From assembly GCA_009914575.1 (NCBI GenBank), contig WNEB01000060.1, positions 1-8,190 of the forward strand: DNA of 8,190 nucleotides, in the 5' to 3' direction. Positions 1-6,134 of this stretch are shown piece by piece. The notes under the pieces were generated by a model. That model saw only the letters and a program-made list of their open reading frames with translations. It searched no databases and was not told the origin of the DNA. Source of the DNA: Burkholderia gladioli (lineage in GTDB: Bacteria; Pseudomonadota; Gammaproteobacteria; Burkholderiales; Burkholderiaceae). Within the stretch, counting starts at the first letter, position 1, and each line of letters starts with the position of its first letter. The position numbers were made by a program, and so were the translations under genes.

Positions 1-112
1 GCAGCAACTGGGCTTGCTCGGCAAGGCCCGCGCGCAGCGCTTCGTGCTCTTGTTTACCAACAACACGACACTCAGCATCAGCACGACGGTTCGGTTTCTT
101 GGTAGGCTTCAT
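1..112 (-). CDS. Start of an unidentified gene (3' end outside window)
   Basis: On the minus strand an ATG at 112-110 opens a frame that runs off the left edge after 37 codons. The encoded N-terminus is basic (it begins MKPTKKPNRRADAE), and the rest is rich in Ala, Glu, Gln and Leu and could be helical. An AGGAG Shine-Dalgarno (complement of 123-127) lies 10 nt before the ATG, which supports this start. I see no signal peptide or recognisable motif in the visible part. The gene lies downstream of the DUF1840 gene on the same strand with a 161-bp gap. Early codons are less GC-rich at third positions than in neighbouring genes. I do not recognise the family. Confidence 0.5.
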   Translation of the reverse strand, partial: MKPTKKPNRRADAECRVVGKQEHEALRAGLAEQAQLL

Positions 113-210
113 TTCGGCGGTTCTCCTATTCGGGAGGTTGGTCCTGGAAACCCGATTCTCTCGGATTCCTACGGGAACCGCCGCCTTCAACCTTCAACTA
201 CGTTTGGGAC

Positions 211-225
211 ACCGCCCGAGGCGGT
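211..225. other. Short GC hairpin between two minus-strand genes
   Basis: ACCGCC (211-216) and GGCGGT (220-225) are perfect inverted repeats around a CGA loop. No T-run follows on either strand, so this is at best a weak or factor-assisted terminator, or a leader structure for the downstream minus-strand gene. Confidence 0.3.
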
Positions 226-229
226 CGGG

Positions 230-261
230 GCCGGCGAACATGCTGCGTCAGCAGCACCGGC
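230..261 (-). terminator. Possible hairpin terminator after the DUF1840 gene
   Basis: An outer stem GCCGG/CCGGC (230-234 with 257-261) encloses an inner stem TGCTG/CAGCA (241-245 with 249-253). The structure begins 12 nt beyond the DUF1840 stop codon (complement of 274-276). There is no U-tract in the minus-strand transcript, so intrinsic termination is doubtful and the call rests on position and folding only. Confidence 0.25.
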
Positions 262-273
262 CCGGAAACGGCC

Positions 274-597
274 TCAGAATCCCCAATGCACGTCGGCGTT
301 CTGGTCCTTCGCCGCGCGCAGCATGCCAAGGAACGGCGCCACGCGTTGCGCCACGCTCGGCGCGACTTCGTGGTGGGCTTGATCGGCGTCGTCTTCGTGG
401 AAATGGCCGCCGTGCTCGGCGCTGGCGCGGCGGGCCTGGTCGGTCACCGCCTCGAGCTTCGCGATCGCGCCGTCCAGCTCGTCGTGCGTGATGACACCGC
501 GCTCGCCCAGCGGCTTGCCGACGATGCCGAGTACATGCACCGCGAAGTCCTTCAGCACGTCGAGATCCTGTGCCGCCTTGCTCTTGAACGTAATCAT
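274..597 (-). CDS. DUF1840-family protein
   Basis: This 107-residue cytoplasmic protein has no signal peptide or membrane segment. Its N-terminal half reads MITFKSKAAQDLDVLKDFAV followed by a GIVGKPLGERGVITHDEL stretch, the pattern I know from DUF1840 proteins of Burkholderiales. The middle is a His/Asp/Glu-rich linker (HGGHFHEDD, roughly residues 62-70). The C-terminus (VAPFLGMLRAAKDQNADVHWGF region) contains the conserved tail. Length is normal for the family. The function is unknown; the acidic-histidine cluster could bind metal, but that is inference. A TCCTTTC block at 608-614 (AAGGA on the minus strand) lies about 10 nt before the ATG. The gene is divergent from argS, and repeat copy 1 begins only 22 bp upstream of its start codon, so its promoter must lie inside or beyond that repeat. 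Confidence 0.85.
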   Translation of the reverse strand: MITFKSKAAQDLDVLKDFAVHVLGIVGKPLGERGVITHDELDGAIAKLEAVTDQARRASAEHGGHFHEDDADQAHHEVAPSVAQRVAPFLGMLRAAKDQNADVHWGF

Positions 598-619
598 GAT
601 CGCAATATCCTTTCAGCTA

Positions 620-728
620 CCTCTCTTGAATTTCGAGTGGGTGGATTTTTCCGGGTCAAGGGCGGGCGAAGCCCGGCGCAGCGAACCCTTGATGCGGAAA
701 AATCCACCCACTCGAAATTCAAGAGAGG
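620..728. repeat. Repeat copy 1: 109-bp palindromic element with 34-bp perfect arms
   Basis: The left arm (620-653) and right arm (695-728) are exact reverse complements over 34 bp, starting CCTCTCTTGAATTTCGAG. After a two-base mismatch a further 7-bp stem pairs TCAAGGG (656-662) with CCCTTGA (686-692). Inside that is CGGGC-GAA-GCCCG (663-675). The whole element could fold into one long nested hairpin or cruciform. It sits between the divergent DUF1840 and argS genes. A CTA triplet lies directly on each side (617-619 and 729-731), a possible target duplication. The first 79 bp recur exactly at 3554-3632. Its size and arms suggest a MITE-like or REP-like intergenic repeat. Open frames inside it are by-products of the palindrome. 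Confidence 0.9.
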
Positions 729-819
729 CTAAAATTCGCGGATTCCCGAAACGCGCGCCCGCCGGGCGTGCCGTCGGACCGGCTGCCCGCAGCCGCCGAC
801 AACGACCATTCTCGACAGC

Positions 820-2604
820 ATGCTGCCCGCTCAAAAACACATTCTCGAAACCCTGCTCGCCGATTGCGTGAAGCAGGTCGTCCAGGCCCTGAAGGGCGAC
901 GCCGACGCCGCCTTCGTCGCGCCCGCCATCGCGCTCGAGCGCCCGAAGGCCGCCGCGCACGGCGACGCGGCCTGCAACGTCGCGATGCAGCTCGCCAAGC
1001 CGCTCGGCACCAATACGCGCCAGCTCGCCGAGAAGATCGTCGCCGCCATCGGCGCGCATCCGGCCGCCGCCGGGCTGGTCGAGGCCGCGGAAATCGCCGG
1101 CCCCGGCTTCATCAACCTGCGCCTGAGCGCGGCCTCGAAGCAGGCCGTGATCGGCGCGGTGTTCGCCGAACGCGAAGCCTTCGGCCGCTCGGAGCGCGAT
1201 GCGGGCAAGCGCGTGCTGCTCGAATTCGTCTCGGCCAACCCCACAGGCCCGCTGCACGTCGGCCACGGCCGCCAGGCCGCGCTCGGCGACGTGCTGGCCA
1301 ACGTGCTGGCCAGCCAGGGCTACGCGGTGCACCGCGAGTTCTACTACAACGACGCCGGCGTGCAGATCGGCAACCTGGCGCTGTCCACGCAGTGCCGCGC
1401 GCGCGGCCTGAAGCCGGGCGACGCCGACTGGCCCGAAGCCGCCTACAACGGCGAATACATCGCCGACATCGCGCGCGAATACCTGGCCGGCGCCACCGTC
1501 GCGGCCAGCGACGGCGAACCGGTCACCGGCAAGGGTGACATCGAGGACATCGAGGCGATCCGCAAGTTCGCGGTCACCTACCTGCGCCGCGAGCAGGACA
1601 TCGACCTGAAGGCGTTCGGCGTGCGCTTCGACCAGTACTACCTGGAATCGTCGCTGTACCAGGAAGGCCGCGTCGAGAGCACGGTGAAAGCACTCGTCGA
1701 CGCCGGCATGACCTACGAGCAGGAAGGCGCGCTGTGGCTGCGCACGACCGACGAAGGCGACGACAAGGATCGCGTGATGCGCAAGACGGACGGCACGTAC
1801 ACGTACTTCGTGCCCGACGTCGCGTACCACGTCACCAAGTGGCAGCGCGGCTTCACCAAGGTCATCAACATCCAGGGCTCGGATCACCACGGCACGATCG
1901 CGCGCGTGCGCGCCGGCCTGCAGGTCCTGCACATCGGCATCCCGAAGGGCTATCCCGACTACGTGCTGCACAAGATGGTCACGGTGATGCGCGACGGCCA
2001 GGAAGTGAAGATCTCGAAGCGCGCCGGCAGCTACGTGACGGTGCGCGACCTGATCGAATGGTCGGGCGGCGCGACGCCGGGCTCGGAAACCTCGCCCGAG
2101 CAGCTAGACGACGCCACCATCACGCGCGGCCGCGACGCCGTGCGTTTCTTCCTGATCTCGCGCAAGGCTGACACGGAATTCGTGTTCGATATCGACCTGG
2201 CGCTGAAGCAGAACGACGAGAATCCGGTCTATTACGTGCAGTACGCGCACGCGCGTATCTGCTCGGTGCTGAACGAGTGGAAATCGCGTCACGGCGCCGA
2301 CGAGTCGATCCTCGCCGGCGCGGATCTCTCCCCGCTCGACAGCAAGGCCGCCACCGCGCTGCTGCAGAAGCTGGCCGAATACCCGGACATGCTGACGCAC
2401 GCGGTCGGCGAACTGGCGCCGCACGCGGTCGCGTTCTACCTGCGCGACCTCGCGGGCGAGTTTCACTCGTTCTACAATGCGGAGCGCGTTATCGTCGACG
2501 ACGAAGCGCAGCGCACCGCACGCATCGCGCTGCTGGCCGCGACGCGCCAGGTGCTCGCGAACGGCCTCGCGGTGCTCGGCGTGTCGTCGCCGAACAAGAT
2601 GTAA
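820..2604 (+). CDS. argS: Arginyl-tRNA synthetase
   Basis: A class I aminoacyl-tRNA synthetase that activates arginine with ATP and charges tRNA-Arg; cytoplasmic and normally essential. The 594-residue length fits the family. An N-terminal Add-1-type tRNA-recognition region (about 1-100) precedes the catalytic Rossmann core. The core carries [14 protein letters not shown] with the HIGH-type motif His146-Val-Gly-His149. The KMSK-equivalent loop is Lys397-Ile-Ser-Lys400-Arg. Further ArgS features are YYNDAGVQI, the DVAYH segment and GSDHHG. The C-terminal DALR-type helical anticodon domain includes YVQYAHAR and ends in the typical SSPNKM tail. The start MLPAQKH matches what I recall of Burkholderia ArgS, although no strong Shine-Dalgarno precedes it. 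No lesions are seen. An 85-bp gap leads to the SPOR gene on the same strand, so co-transcription is likely. Repeat copy 1 ends 91 bp upstream. Confidence 0.97.
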   Translation: MLPAQKHILETLLADCVKQVVQALKGDADAAFVAPAIALERPKAAAHGDAACNVAMQLAKPLGTNTRQLAEKIVAAIGAHPAAAGLVEAAEIAGPGFINLRLSAASKQAVIGAVFAEREAFGRSERDAGKRVLLEFVSANPTGPLHVGHGRQAALGDVLANVLASQGYAVHREFYYNDAGVQIGNLALSTQCRARGLKPGDADWPEAAYNGEYIADIAREYLAGATVAASDGEPVTGKGDIEDIEAIRKFAVTYLRREQDIDLKAFGVRFDQYYLESSLYQEGRVESTVKALVDAGMTYEQEGALWLRTTDEGDDKDRVMRKTDGTYTYFVPDVAYHVTKWQRGFTKVINIQGSDHHGTIARVRAGLQVLHIGIPKGYPDYVLHKMVTVMRDGQEVKISKRAGSYVTVRDLIEWSGGATPGSETSPEQLDDATITRGRDAVRFFLISRKADTEFVFDIDLALKQNDENPVYYVQYAHARICSVLNEWKSRHGADESILAGADLSPLDSKAATALLQKLAEYPDMLTHAVGELAPHAVAFYLRDLAGEFHSFYNAERVIVDDEAQRTARIALLAATRQVLANGLAVLGVSSPNKM

Positions 2605-2675
2605 GCACCGGGCCGGCAACGGCGGTCGCGCTCGCGCGGCTTCGCCGGACATCCCGTTTCACGACTTCTTTTAGC

Positions 2676-2681
2676 AGGTGA
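2676..2681 (+). promoter_or_regulatory. Ribosome-binding site that fixes the SPOR gene start
   Basis: AGGTGA lies 8 nt before the ATG at 2690. The GTG at 2678 in the same frame is part of this site, so it is unlikely to be the start codon. Confidence 0.7.
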
Positions 2682-2689
2682 CTCAAGCA

Positions 2690-3487
2690 ATGGCAAAACC
2701 GCGCTGCACGTCGAAACCGTCGAAACAAGCCGGGGGAACCTTTCTTGGCATCGTGCTGGGCCTGATCGTCGGCCTCGCGATCGCCGTGGTGGTGGCGCTG
2801 TACATCACGCGCGCACCGTCGCCGTTCGTCTCGAAGGTCGCACCGCCGGCCGACAACAGCGCCAGCCAGCCGCAATTCGATCCGAACCGCGCGCTGCAAG
2901 GCAAGACGCCGGGCCAGCCGGTCACGCCGCAAGCCGCCCAGCCCGCTCCGCCGAACACCGCGCCGGGCCAGGCCGCGAACCAGCCCCAGCCGCCGCTGCT
3001 GACCGAGCCCCAGATCGTCGAGGTGCCGGGCAGCAACACCGGCTCGTCCTCGTCGGACAGCAACGGCGTGGCCGTCGCGCCGAAGCCGACCGACAACACC
3101 CCGGTCGCGCCGCCCGCGAAGAAGCCGCAGGCGCCCGCCACGACCGCCAACCCGGGCAGCAGCACCGGCTCGCAGCCGCCGAAAACCGCGCAGCAGCCCG
3201 CACCGAAGGCCGGTTCGACGCCGTCCGCCGCCAATCCGGCCGACGCGAACAGCGGCTACTTCCTGCAAGTGGGCGCCTACAAGACCGAAGCCGACGCCGA
3301 GCAGCAGCGCGCGCGCCTCGGCTTCCAGGGCTTCGAGTCGAAGGTCTCCAAGCGCGATGTCAGTGGCGTCACATACTATCGCGTGCGGGTCGGCCCGTTC
3401 ATCAAGTTCGACGACATGAACTCCGCGCGCCAGCGGCTGTCCGATGCGGGTGTCAATACCGCGGTGATCCGCTTCTCGAAACAGTAA
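2690..3487 (+). CDS. SPOR-domain, single-pass inner-membrane protein (FtsN-like)
   Basis: A 265-residue protein with a short basic cytoplasmic N-terminus (residues 1-16), one membrane helix (about 17-39, GTFLGIVLGLIVGLAIAVVV) and a long low-complexity periplasmic linker rich in Pro, Ala, Gln, Ser and Asn (about 45-185). It ends in a C-terminal SPOR domain (about 188-265), opening with SGYFLQVGAY and containing YYRVRVGPF. SPOR domains bind glycan strands stripped of peptides at the division septum, so the protein probably acts in cell division or septal peptidoglycan remodelling. Whether it is the functional FtsN is inference. It follows argS by 85 bp on the same strand, the order I know from Burkholderia. 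The ATG at 2690 was chosen over the in-frame GTG at 2678 because that GTG overlaps the AGGTGA ribosome-binding site. Confidence 0.9.
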   Translation: MAKPRCTSKPSKQAGGTFLGIVLGLIVGLAIAVVVALYITRAPSPFVSKVAPPADNSASQPQFDPNRALQGKTPGQPVTPQAAQPAPPNTAPGQAANQPQPPLLTEPQIVEVPGSNTGSSSSDSNGVAVAPKPTDNTPVAPPAKKPQAPATTANPGSSTGSQPPKTAQQPAPKAGSTPSAANPADANSGYFLQVGAYKTEADAEQQRARLGFQGFESKVSKRDVSGVTYYRVRVGPFIKFDDMNSARQRLSDAGVNTAVIRFSKQ

Positions 3488-3541
3488 GCCACCTGGCCGG
3501 CCCGCCGCGGTCGGCCCCATGCAACCGTTCGAAACCCCAAC

Positions 3542-3553
3542 ATGAAAAAACTG
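3542..3553 (+). pseudogene. Possible dsbA start remnant (Met-Lys-Lys-Leu) cut by a repeat
   Basis: ATG-AAA-AAA-CTG lies 54 bp after the SPOR stop codon, and the next base (3554) is the first base of repeat copy 2. In Burkholderia genomes I recall argS and the SPOR gene being followed by dsbA (periplasmic thiol-disulfide oxidoreductase), whose signal peptide begins Met-Lys-Lys-Leu. The 12 bases may be all that remains here, the rest having been removed by the repeat-associated rearrangement. This rests on gene order from memory and four codons, and no clear Shine-Dalgarno precedes it, so a chance match is possible. Confidence 0.35.
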
Positions 3554-3654
3554 CCTCTCTTGAATTTCGAGTGGGTGGATTTTTCCGGGTCAAGGGCGGG
3601 CGAAGCCCGGCGCAGCGAACCCTTGATGCGGAGAAATCTACGAGCACGCTTGAT

Positions 3655-3697
3655 GGCTCGGGCCAGGCAAAGCCTTGCGCCGCCTGGCCCCCGAGCC
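3655..3697 (+). terminator. Strong GC hairpin inside repeat copy 2
   Basis: GGCTCGGG-CCAGGC (3655-3668) pairs with GCCTGG-CCCCCGAGCC (3682-3697), giving 14 paired bases with a 2-nt bulge and a 13-nt loop. No T-run follows. Its place between the SPOR gene and the next operon suits transcription termination or insulation, but that role is inferred from folding only. Confidence 0.35.
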
Positions 3698-3725
3698 CGT
3701 CCGGCGGCGAGGACTTCCCCGCCTT

Positions 3726-3745
3726 GGGGTGGGGCTAGGGGTGGG
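3726..3745 (+). other. Canonical G-quadruplex motif
   Basis: Four G-runs with loops of 1, 3 and 1 nt: GGGG-T-GGGG-CTA-GGGG-T-GGG. This meets the strict quadruplex pattern with very short loops. It lies in the extra segment of repeat copy 2, on the strand that matches the flanking genes' transcripts. Confidence 0.75.
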
Positions 3746-3845
3746 AAGATACCGTTTTGCGACGTAGGTTTTCGTACCCCGGCGGCCCTTTTCACCCACT
3801 CAAATTTCAAGAGAGCCTAAATTGATTTCGCGGTCGACACGGGCC

Positions 3846-3868
3846 GGTGCCGGGAATCCCGCCGCACC
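3846..3868 (+). other. Leader hairpin upstream of the binding-protein gene
   Basis: GGTGC-CGGG (3846-3854) pairs with CCCG-GCACC (3858-3868, with a 2-nt CC bulge) across an AAT loop. It is 39 bp before the start codon at 3908. No U-tract follows. I see no convincing promoter -35/-10 pair between the repeat and the gene. Confidence 0.3.
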
Positions 3869-3907
3869 GCGCCGCGGCCTTGATCCATTTCATTCGGAGA
3901 GCGTCCC

Positions 3908-4735
3908 ATGTTTCGTTTCATTCATTGGAAATCGCTGTTGCTCGCGCTGACGCTGAGCGCCGGCGCCGTCGTCGCGCATGCCGACGATCTGCTGGCCCGC
4001 GTGGAGCAGCACGGCGAGCTGGTGGCGGGCACCGAGATGCAGTTCGCGCCGTTCGATTTTCTCGAGAACGGCCAGCAGGCCGGTTTCAACAAGGATCTGT
4101 TCGCCGAGGTCGGCAAGCTGATGGCGGTGAAGGTGCGCTTCGTCGATCTGCCGTGGGAGAGCGTGCTGCCCGGCCTCGACGCCGGCAAGTTCGACATGGT
4201 GGCGGGGCCGCTGACGGTGACGAAGGCGCGCATGGGTCGCTACGCGTTCACGCTGCCGATCGCCGACGGCACCGACGCGCTGCTCAAGCGCGCCAGCGAC
4301 GGCAGCCTCAAGCAGTCCTCCGATATCGCCGCCAAGGTGGTGGGCGCCGGCAAGGGCAGCGCGCAGCTCGATCAGTTGAAGGCCTACGTGGCCACGCTGC
4401 CGAAGCCGCCGACCGTGCGCGAATACGTCGACAACAACCAGGCCTATGCGGATCTCGCCGCCGGGCGGCTCGCGGCCGTCGCGAACTCGCTGACCAACGT
4501 CGCCTATGTCGACAAGCAGCGCCCGGCGATGTTCGCGGTGGTGCAGCCGGCCTTCGGCGCGAAGGTCTATTTCGCCTACTGCATGCGCAAGGATGCCGAT
4601 AGCGCGCCGCTGAACGCGGCCTTCAACGCGGCGCTCGTCACGCTGAACCAGAACGGCACGCTCGCGGCGCTGCAGAAGAAGTGGTTCGGCGTGGCGGTGG
4701 ACCTGCCGTCGACCATGCCGACGCCGAACTTCTGA
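3908..4735 (+). CDS. Periplasmic substrate-binding protein of a polar amino-acid-type ABC importer
   Basis: A 275-residue protein of the solute-binding protein family 3 (HisJ/GlnH-like), which captures a small polar ligand in the periplasm for the adjacent permeases. It has a clear Sec signal peptide (basic start, hydrophobic core at residues 10-22, probable cleavage after Ala25 in AHA-DD). Mature-domain hallmarks are PFDFLENG, a GKFDMVAGPLTVTKAR block with the ligand-carboxylate Arg at about 108, and YAFTLPI. The second lobe contains AAGRLAAVANS. There, Asn193-Ser194 replace the position where HisJ-type proteins usually have the Asp that holds the ligand's alpha-amino group, so the ligand may not be an ordinary amino acid. 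CGGAGAG lies just before the ATG. It is first in the operon, 19 bp before permease 1, and has no visible lesions. Confidence 0.88.
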   Translation: MFRFIHWKSLLLALTLSAGAVVAHADDLLARVEQHGELVAGTEMQFAPFDFLENGQQAGFNKDLFAEVGKLMAVKVRFVDLPWESVLPGLDAGKFDMVAGPLTVTKARMGRYAFTLPIADGTDALLKRASDGSLKQSSDIAAKVVGAGKGSAQLDQLKAYVATLPKPPTVREYVDNNQAYADLAAGRLAAVANSLTNVAYVDKQRPAMFAVVQPAFGAKVYFAYCMRKDADSAPLNAAFNAALVTLNQNGTLAALQKKWFGVAVDLPSTMPTPNF

Positions 4736-4754
4736 GCGCGACGCGCGGCCCGCC

Positions 4755-5405
4755 ATGTTCAGCCTGACCACCTTCGTCGCGGGGCTGCCGCTGCTGATGC
4801 ATGCGGCGCTGATGACGCTCGGCGTCTCCGCGGCCGGCCTCGTGCTCGGCTTCTTCATCGGGCTCGCCGTCTGCTGCGCGCGGCTCGCGCCGTGGCGGGC
4901 GCTGCGCGTCGCGGGCACCGTCTACGTGCGCGTGTTCCGGGGCGTGCCGTTGCTCGTGCAACTATTGCTGGTGTTCTATCTGTTGCCGTTAGTCGGCATC
5001 AACGTGTCGCCGGGCGTGGCGGCGGTCAGCGCCGTCTCGCTGTGCGCGGCGTCCTACGTGGCCGAGATCCTGCGCGGCGGCTTCGCGAACCTGCCGCCGG
5101 GGCAGATCGAGGCCGCGCACATGCTCGGCATGTCGACCGCCGATCGCCTCTGGCGCATCCAGGTGCCGCAGGTCGTGCGTCGCACGCTGCCCTCGCTGAC
5201 CAACGAGATGGTGCTGCTGATCAAGGCCTCCTCGCTGATCTCGGTGGTGGGCGTGGCCGAGATCACGCGCACCGCGCAGAACATCGCGGCCAGCACGTAT
5301 CAGCCGCTGGAAGCCTATGCGGCTGTCGGCCTGATCTACTTCATCCTGTGCGGCGCGCTCGCGCTGGTCGCGCACGGCGCCAAGCGGCGCCTGCGCGCCG
5401 GCTGA
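4755..5405 (+). CDS. ABC importer permease 1 (HisM/ArtQ family)
   Basis: A 216-residue integral membrane protein of the polar amino-acid permease family. It has about five membrane helices, starting with ones near residues 8-30 and 64-80. The cytoplasmic EAA loop that docks on the ATPase is present as Glu119-Ala-Ala in EAAHMLGMSTADRLWRIQVP, followed by the usual NEMVLLIKASSLISVVGV helix. FRGVPLLVQLLLVFYLLP is typical of the family. It starts 19 bp after the binding-protein stop without an obvious Shine-Dalgarno, so translational coupling is possible. Permease 2 starts 28 bp later. Reading frame and length are normal. The partner ATPase in this operon is broken, so the complex may not function unless another ATPase serves it. 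Confidence 0.9.
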   Translation: MFSLTTFVAGLPLLMHAALMTLGVSAAGLVLGFFIGLAVCCARLAPWRALRVAGTVYVRVFRGVPLLVQLLLVFYLLPLVGINVSPGVAAVSAVSLCAASYVAEILRGGFANLPPGQIEAAHMLGMSTADRLWRIQVPQVVRRTLPSLTNEMVLLIKASSLISVVGVAEITRTAQNIAASTYQPLEAYAAVGLIYFILCGALALVAHGAKRRLRAG

Positions 5406-5433
5406 GCGCCGCGCAACGTTTCGGAGGCCGCGC

Positions 5434-6096
5434 ATGTCGACGTTCGATCCCGCCGTCATCACCCACAACCTGCCGCAGATCTGCGGCGGCCTCGCGATCA
5501 CGCTCGGCGCCTGGATCGCCAGCGTCGCGATCGGGCTGGCGATCGGCTTCGCGGCCGCGCTCGCGCAGCAGCTCGGCGGGCGCGACGTGCGCGCCGCGAT
5601 TCGTGTGGGTATCGAACTGTTTCGCGGCACGCCGTTCCTCGTGCAGCTGTTCCTGCTGTACTACGGCGGCCCGGCGTTCGGGCTCACGCTCGATCCGTTG
5701 CCGACCGGCATCGCGAGCCTGTCGCTGTACGCGGGCGCGTATTTCACCGAGGCATTTCGCTCGGGTTTCGCCGCGATCCCGCCCGGCCACCTGGAAGCCG
5801 CGGCCTGCCTGGGCCTGACGCGCTGGCAGGCGATCGTGCGGATTCAGTTGCCGCAGATGCTCGCGCTGATCCTGCCGGCGCTGACCAACCTGACGATCGT
5901 GCTGAGCAAGGAGACGGCGGTGCTGTCGAGCGTCACCGTGCCCGAACTGACCTTCGTGCTGACCGGCATCGGTTCGGCGAGCTTCGCGTTCGTCGAGACG
6001 CTGCTCGCGCTGTCGATCTGCTACCTGTTGCTGGTCGAACTCGCGACGTGGGCCGGTGCGCTCGCCGAGCGGCGTATCGGCCGGATGTTCGCCTGA
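5434..6096 (+). CDS. ABC importer permease 2 (HisQ/GlnP family)
   Basis: A 220-residue membrane protein paralogous to permease 1, presumably forming the heterodimeric channel with it in the inner membrane. Family signatures are LFRGTPFLVQLFLLYYGGP, the EAA loop Glu121-Ala-Ala in LEAAACLGLTRWQAIVRIQL, and the NLTIVLSKETAVLSSVTVPE helix. A GGAGG Shine-Dalgarno (5423-5427) lies 6 nt before the ATG, which supports the start. Length is normal and no lesions are visible. It is separated by 38 bp from the original start codon of the ATPase gene and was probably transcribed with it. Confidence 0.9.
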   Translation: MSTFDPAVITHNLPQICGGLAITLGAWIASVAIGLAIGFAAALAQQLGGRDVRAAIRVGIELFRGTPFLVQLFLLYYGGPAFGLTLDPLPTGIASLSLYAGAYFTEAFRSGFAAIPPGHLEAAACLGLTRWQAIVRIQLPQMLALILPALTNLTIVLSKETAVLSSVTVPELTFVLTGIGSASFAFVETLLALSICYLLLVELATWAGALAERRIGRMFA

Positions 6097-6124
6097 TGGT
6101 TCGTTTGACTGTTCGCCCGACCCC

Positions 6125-6128
6125 GGAG
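6125..6128 (+). promoter_or_regulatory. Ribosome-binding site of the original ATPase start
   Basis: GGAG lies 6 nt before the ATG at 6135. It marks that ATG as the ancestral start even though the frame it opens does not encode the ATPase, which is what exposes the frameshift described in the ATPase entry. Confidence 0.65.
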
Positions 6129-6134
6129 CCACGC

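Larger units (their letters stand above)
3554..3816. repeat. Repeat copy 2: hybrid or interrupted copy of the palindromic element
   Basis: Bases 3554-3632 are identical to 620-698 of copy 1, in the same orientation, including the left arm and the nested inner hairpins. Similarity fades around 3633-3641. A right arm reappears only at 3793-3816, where 21 of 24 bases complement the left arm; copy 1's right arm matches its own left arm perfectly. Between them lie about 150 bp absent from copy 1. CTG (3551-3553) precedes and CTA (3817-3819) follows, similar to the CTA triplets around copy 1. The element fills most of the gap between the SPOR gene and the binding-protein gene. It could be a second element inserted in the first, a longer variant with conserved ends, or a recombination product of two copies. 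Confidence 0.85.

Noticed and set aside
613..1971. Very long open frame on the minus strand across argS
   Set aside because: It is antisense to a certain gene, its composition is Arg/Ala/Gly/Val-rich as expected from high-GC shadow reading, and it includes the palindromic repeat as coding. No domain is recognisable.
2678..2680. GTG as the start of the SPOR gene
   Set aside because: It is part of the AGGTGA ribosome-binding site for the ATG at 2690, whose product MAKPRCTSK fits the family start I recall.
3542..3820. Apparent small protein starting MKKLPLLNFEWVDF across repeat copy 2
   Set aside because: Apart from the first four codons it is translated repeat sequence; the same peptide appears at copy 1 in another context. 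Such frames are often annotated as hypothetical proteins but arise from the palindrome.
3822..3850. TTGATT at 3822-3827 as a -35 promoter element for the ABC operon
   Set aside because: No acceptable -10 hexamer lies 16-18 bp downstream, so I do not call a promoter.
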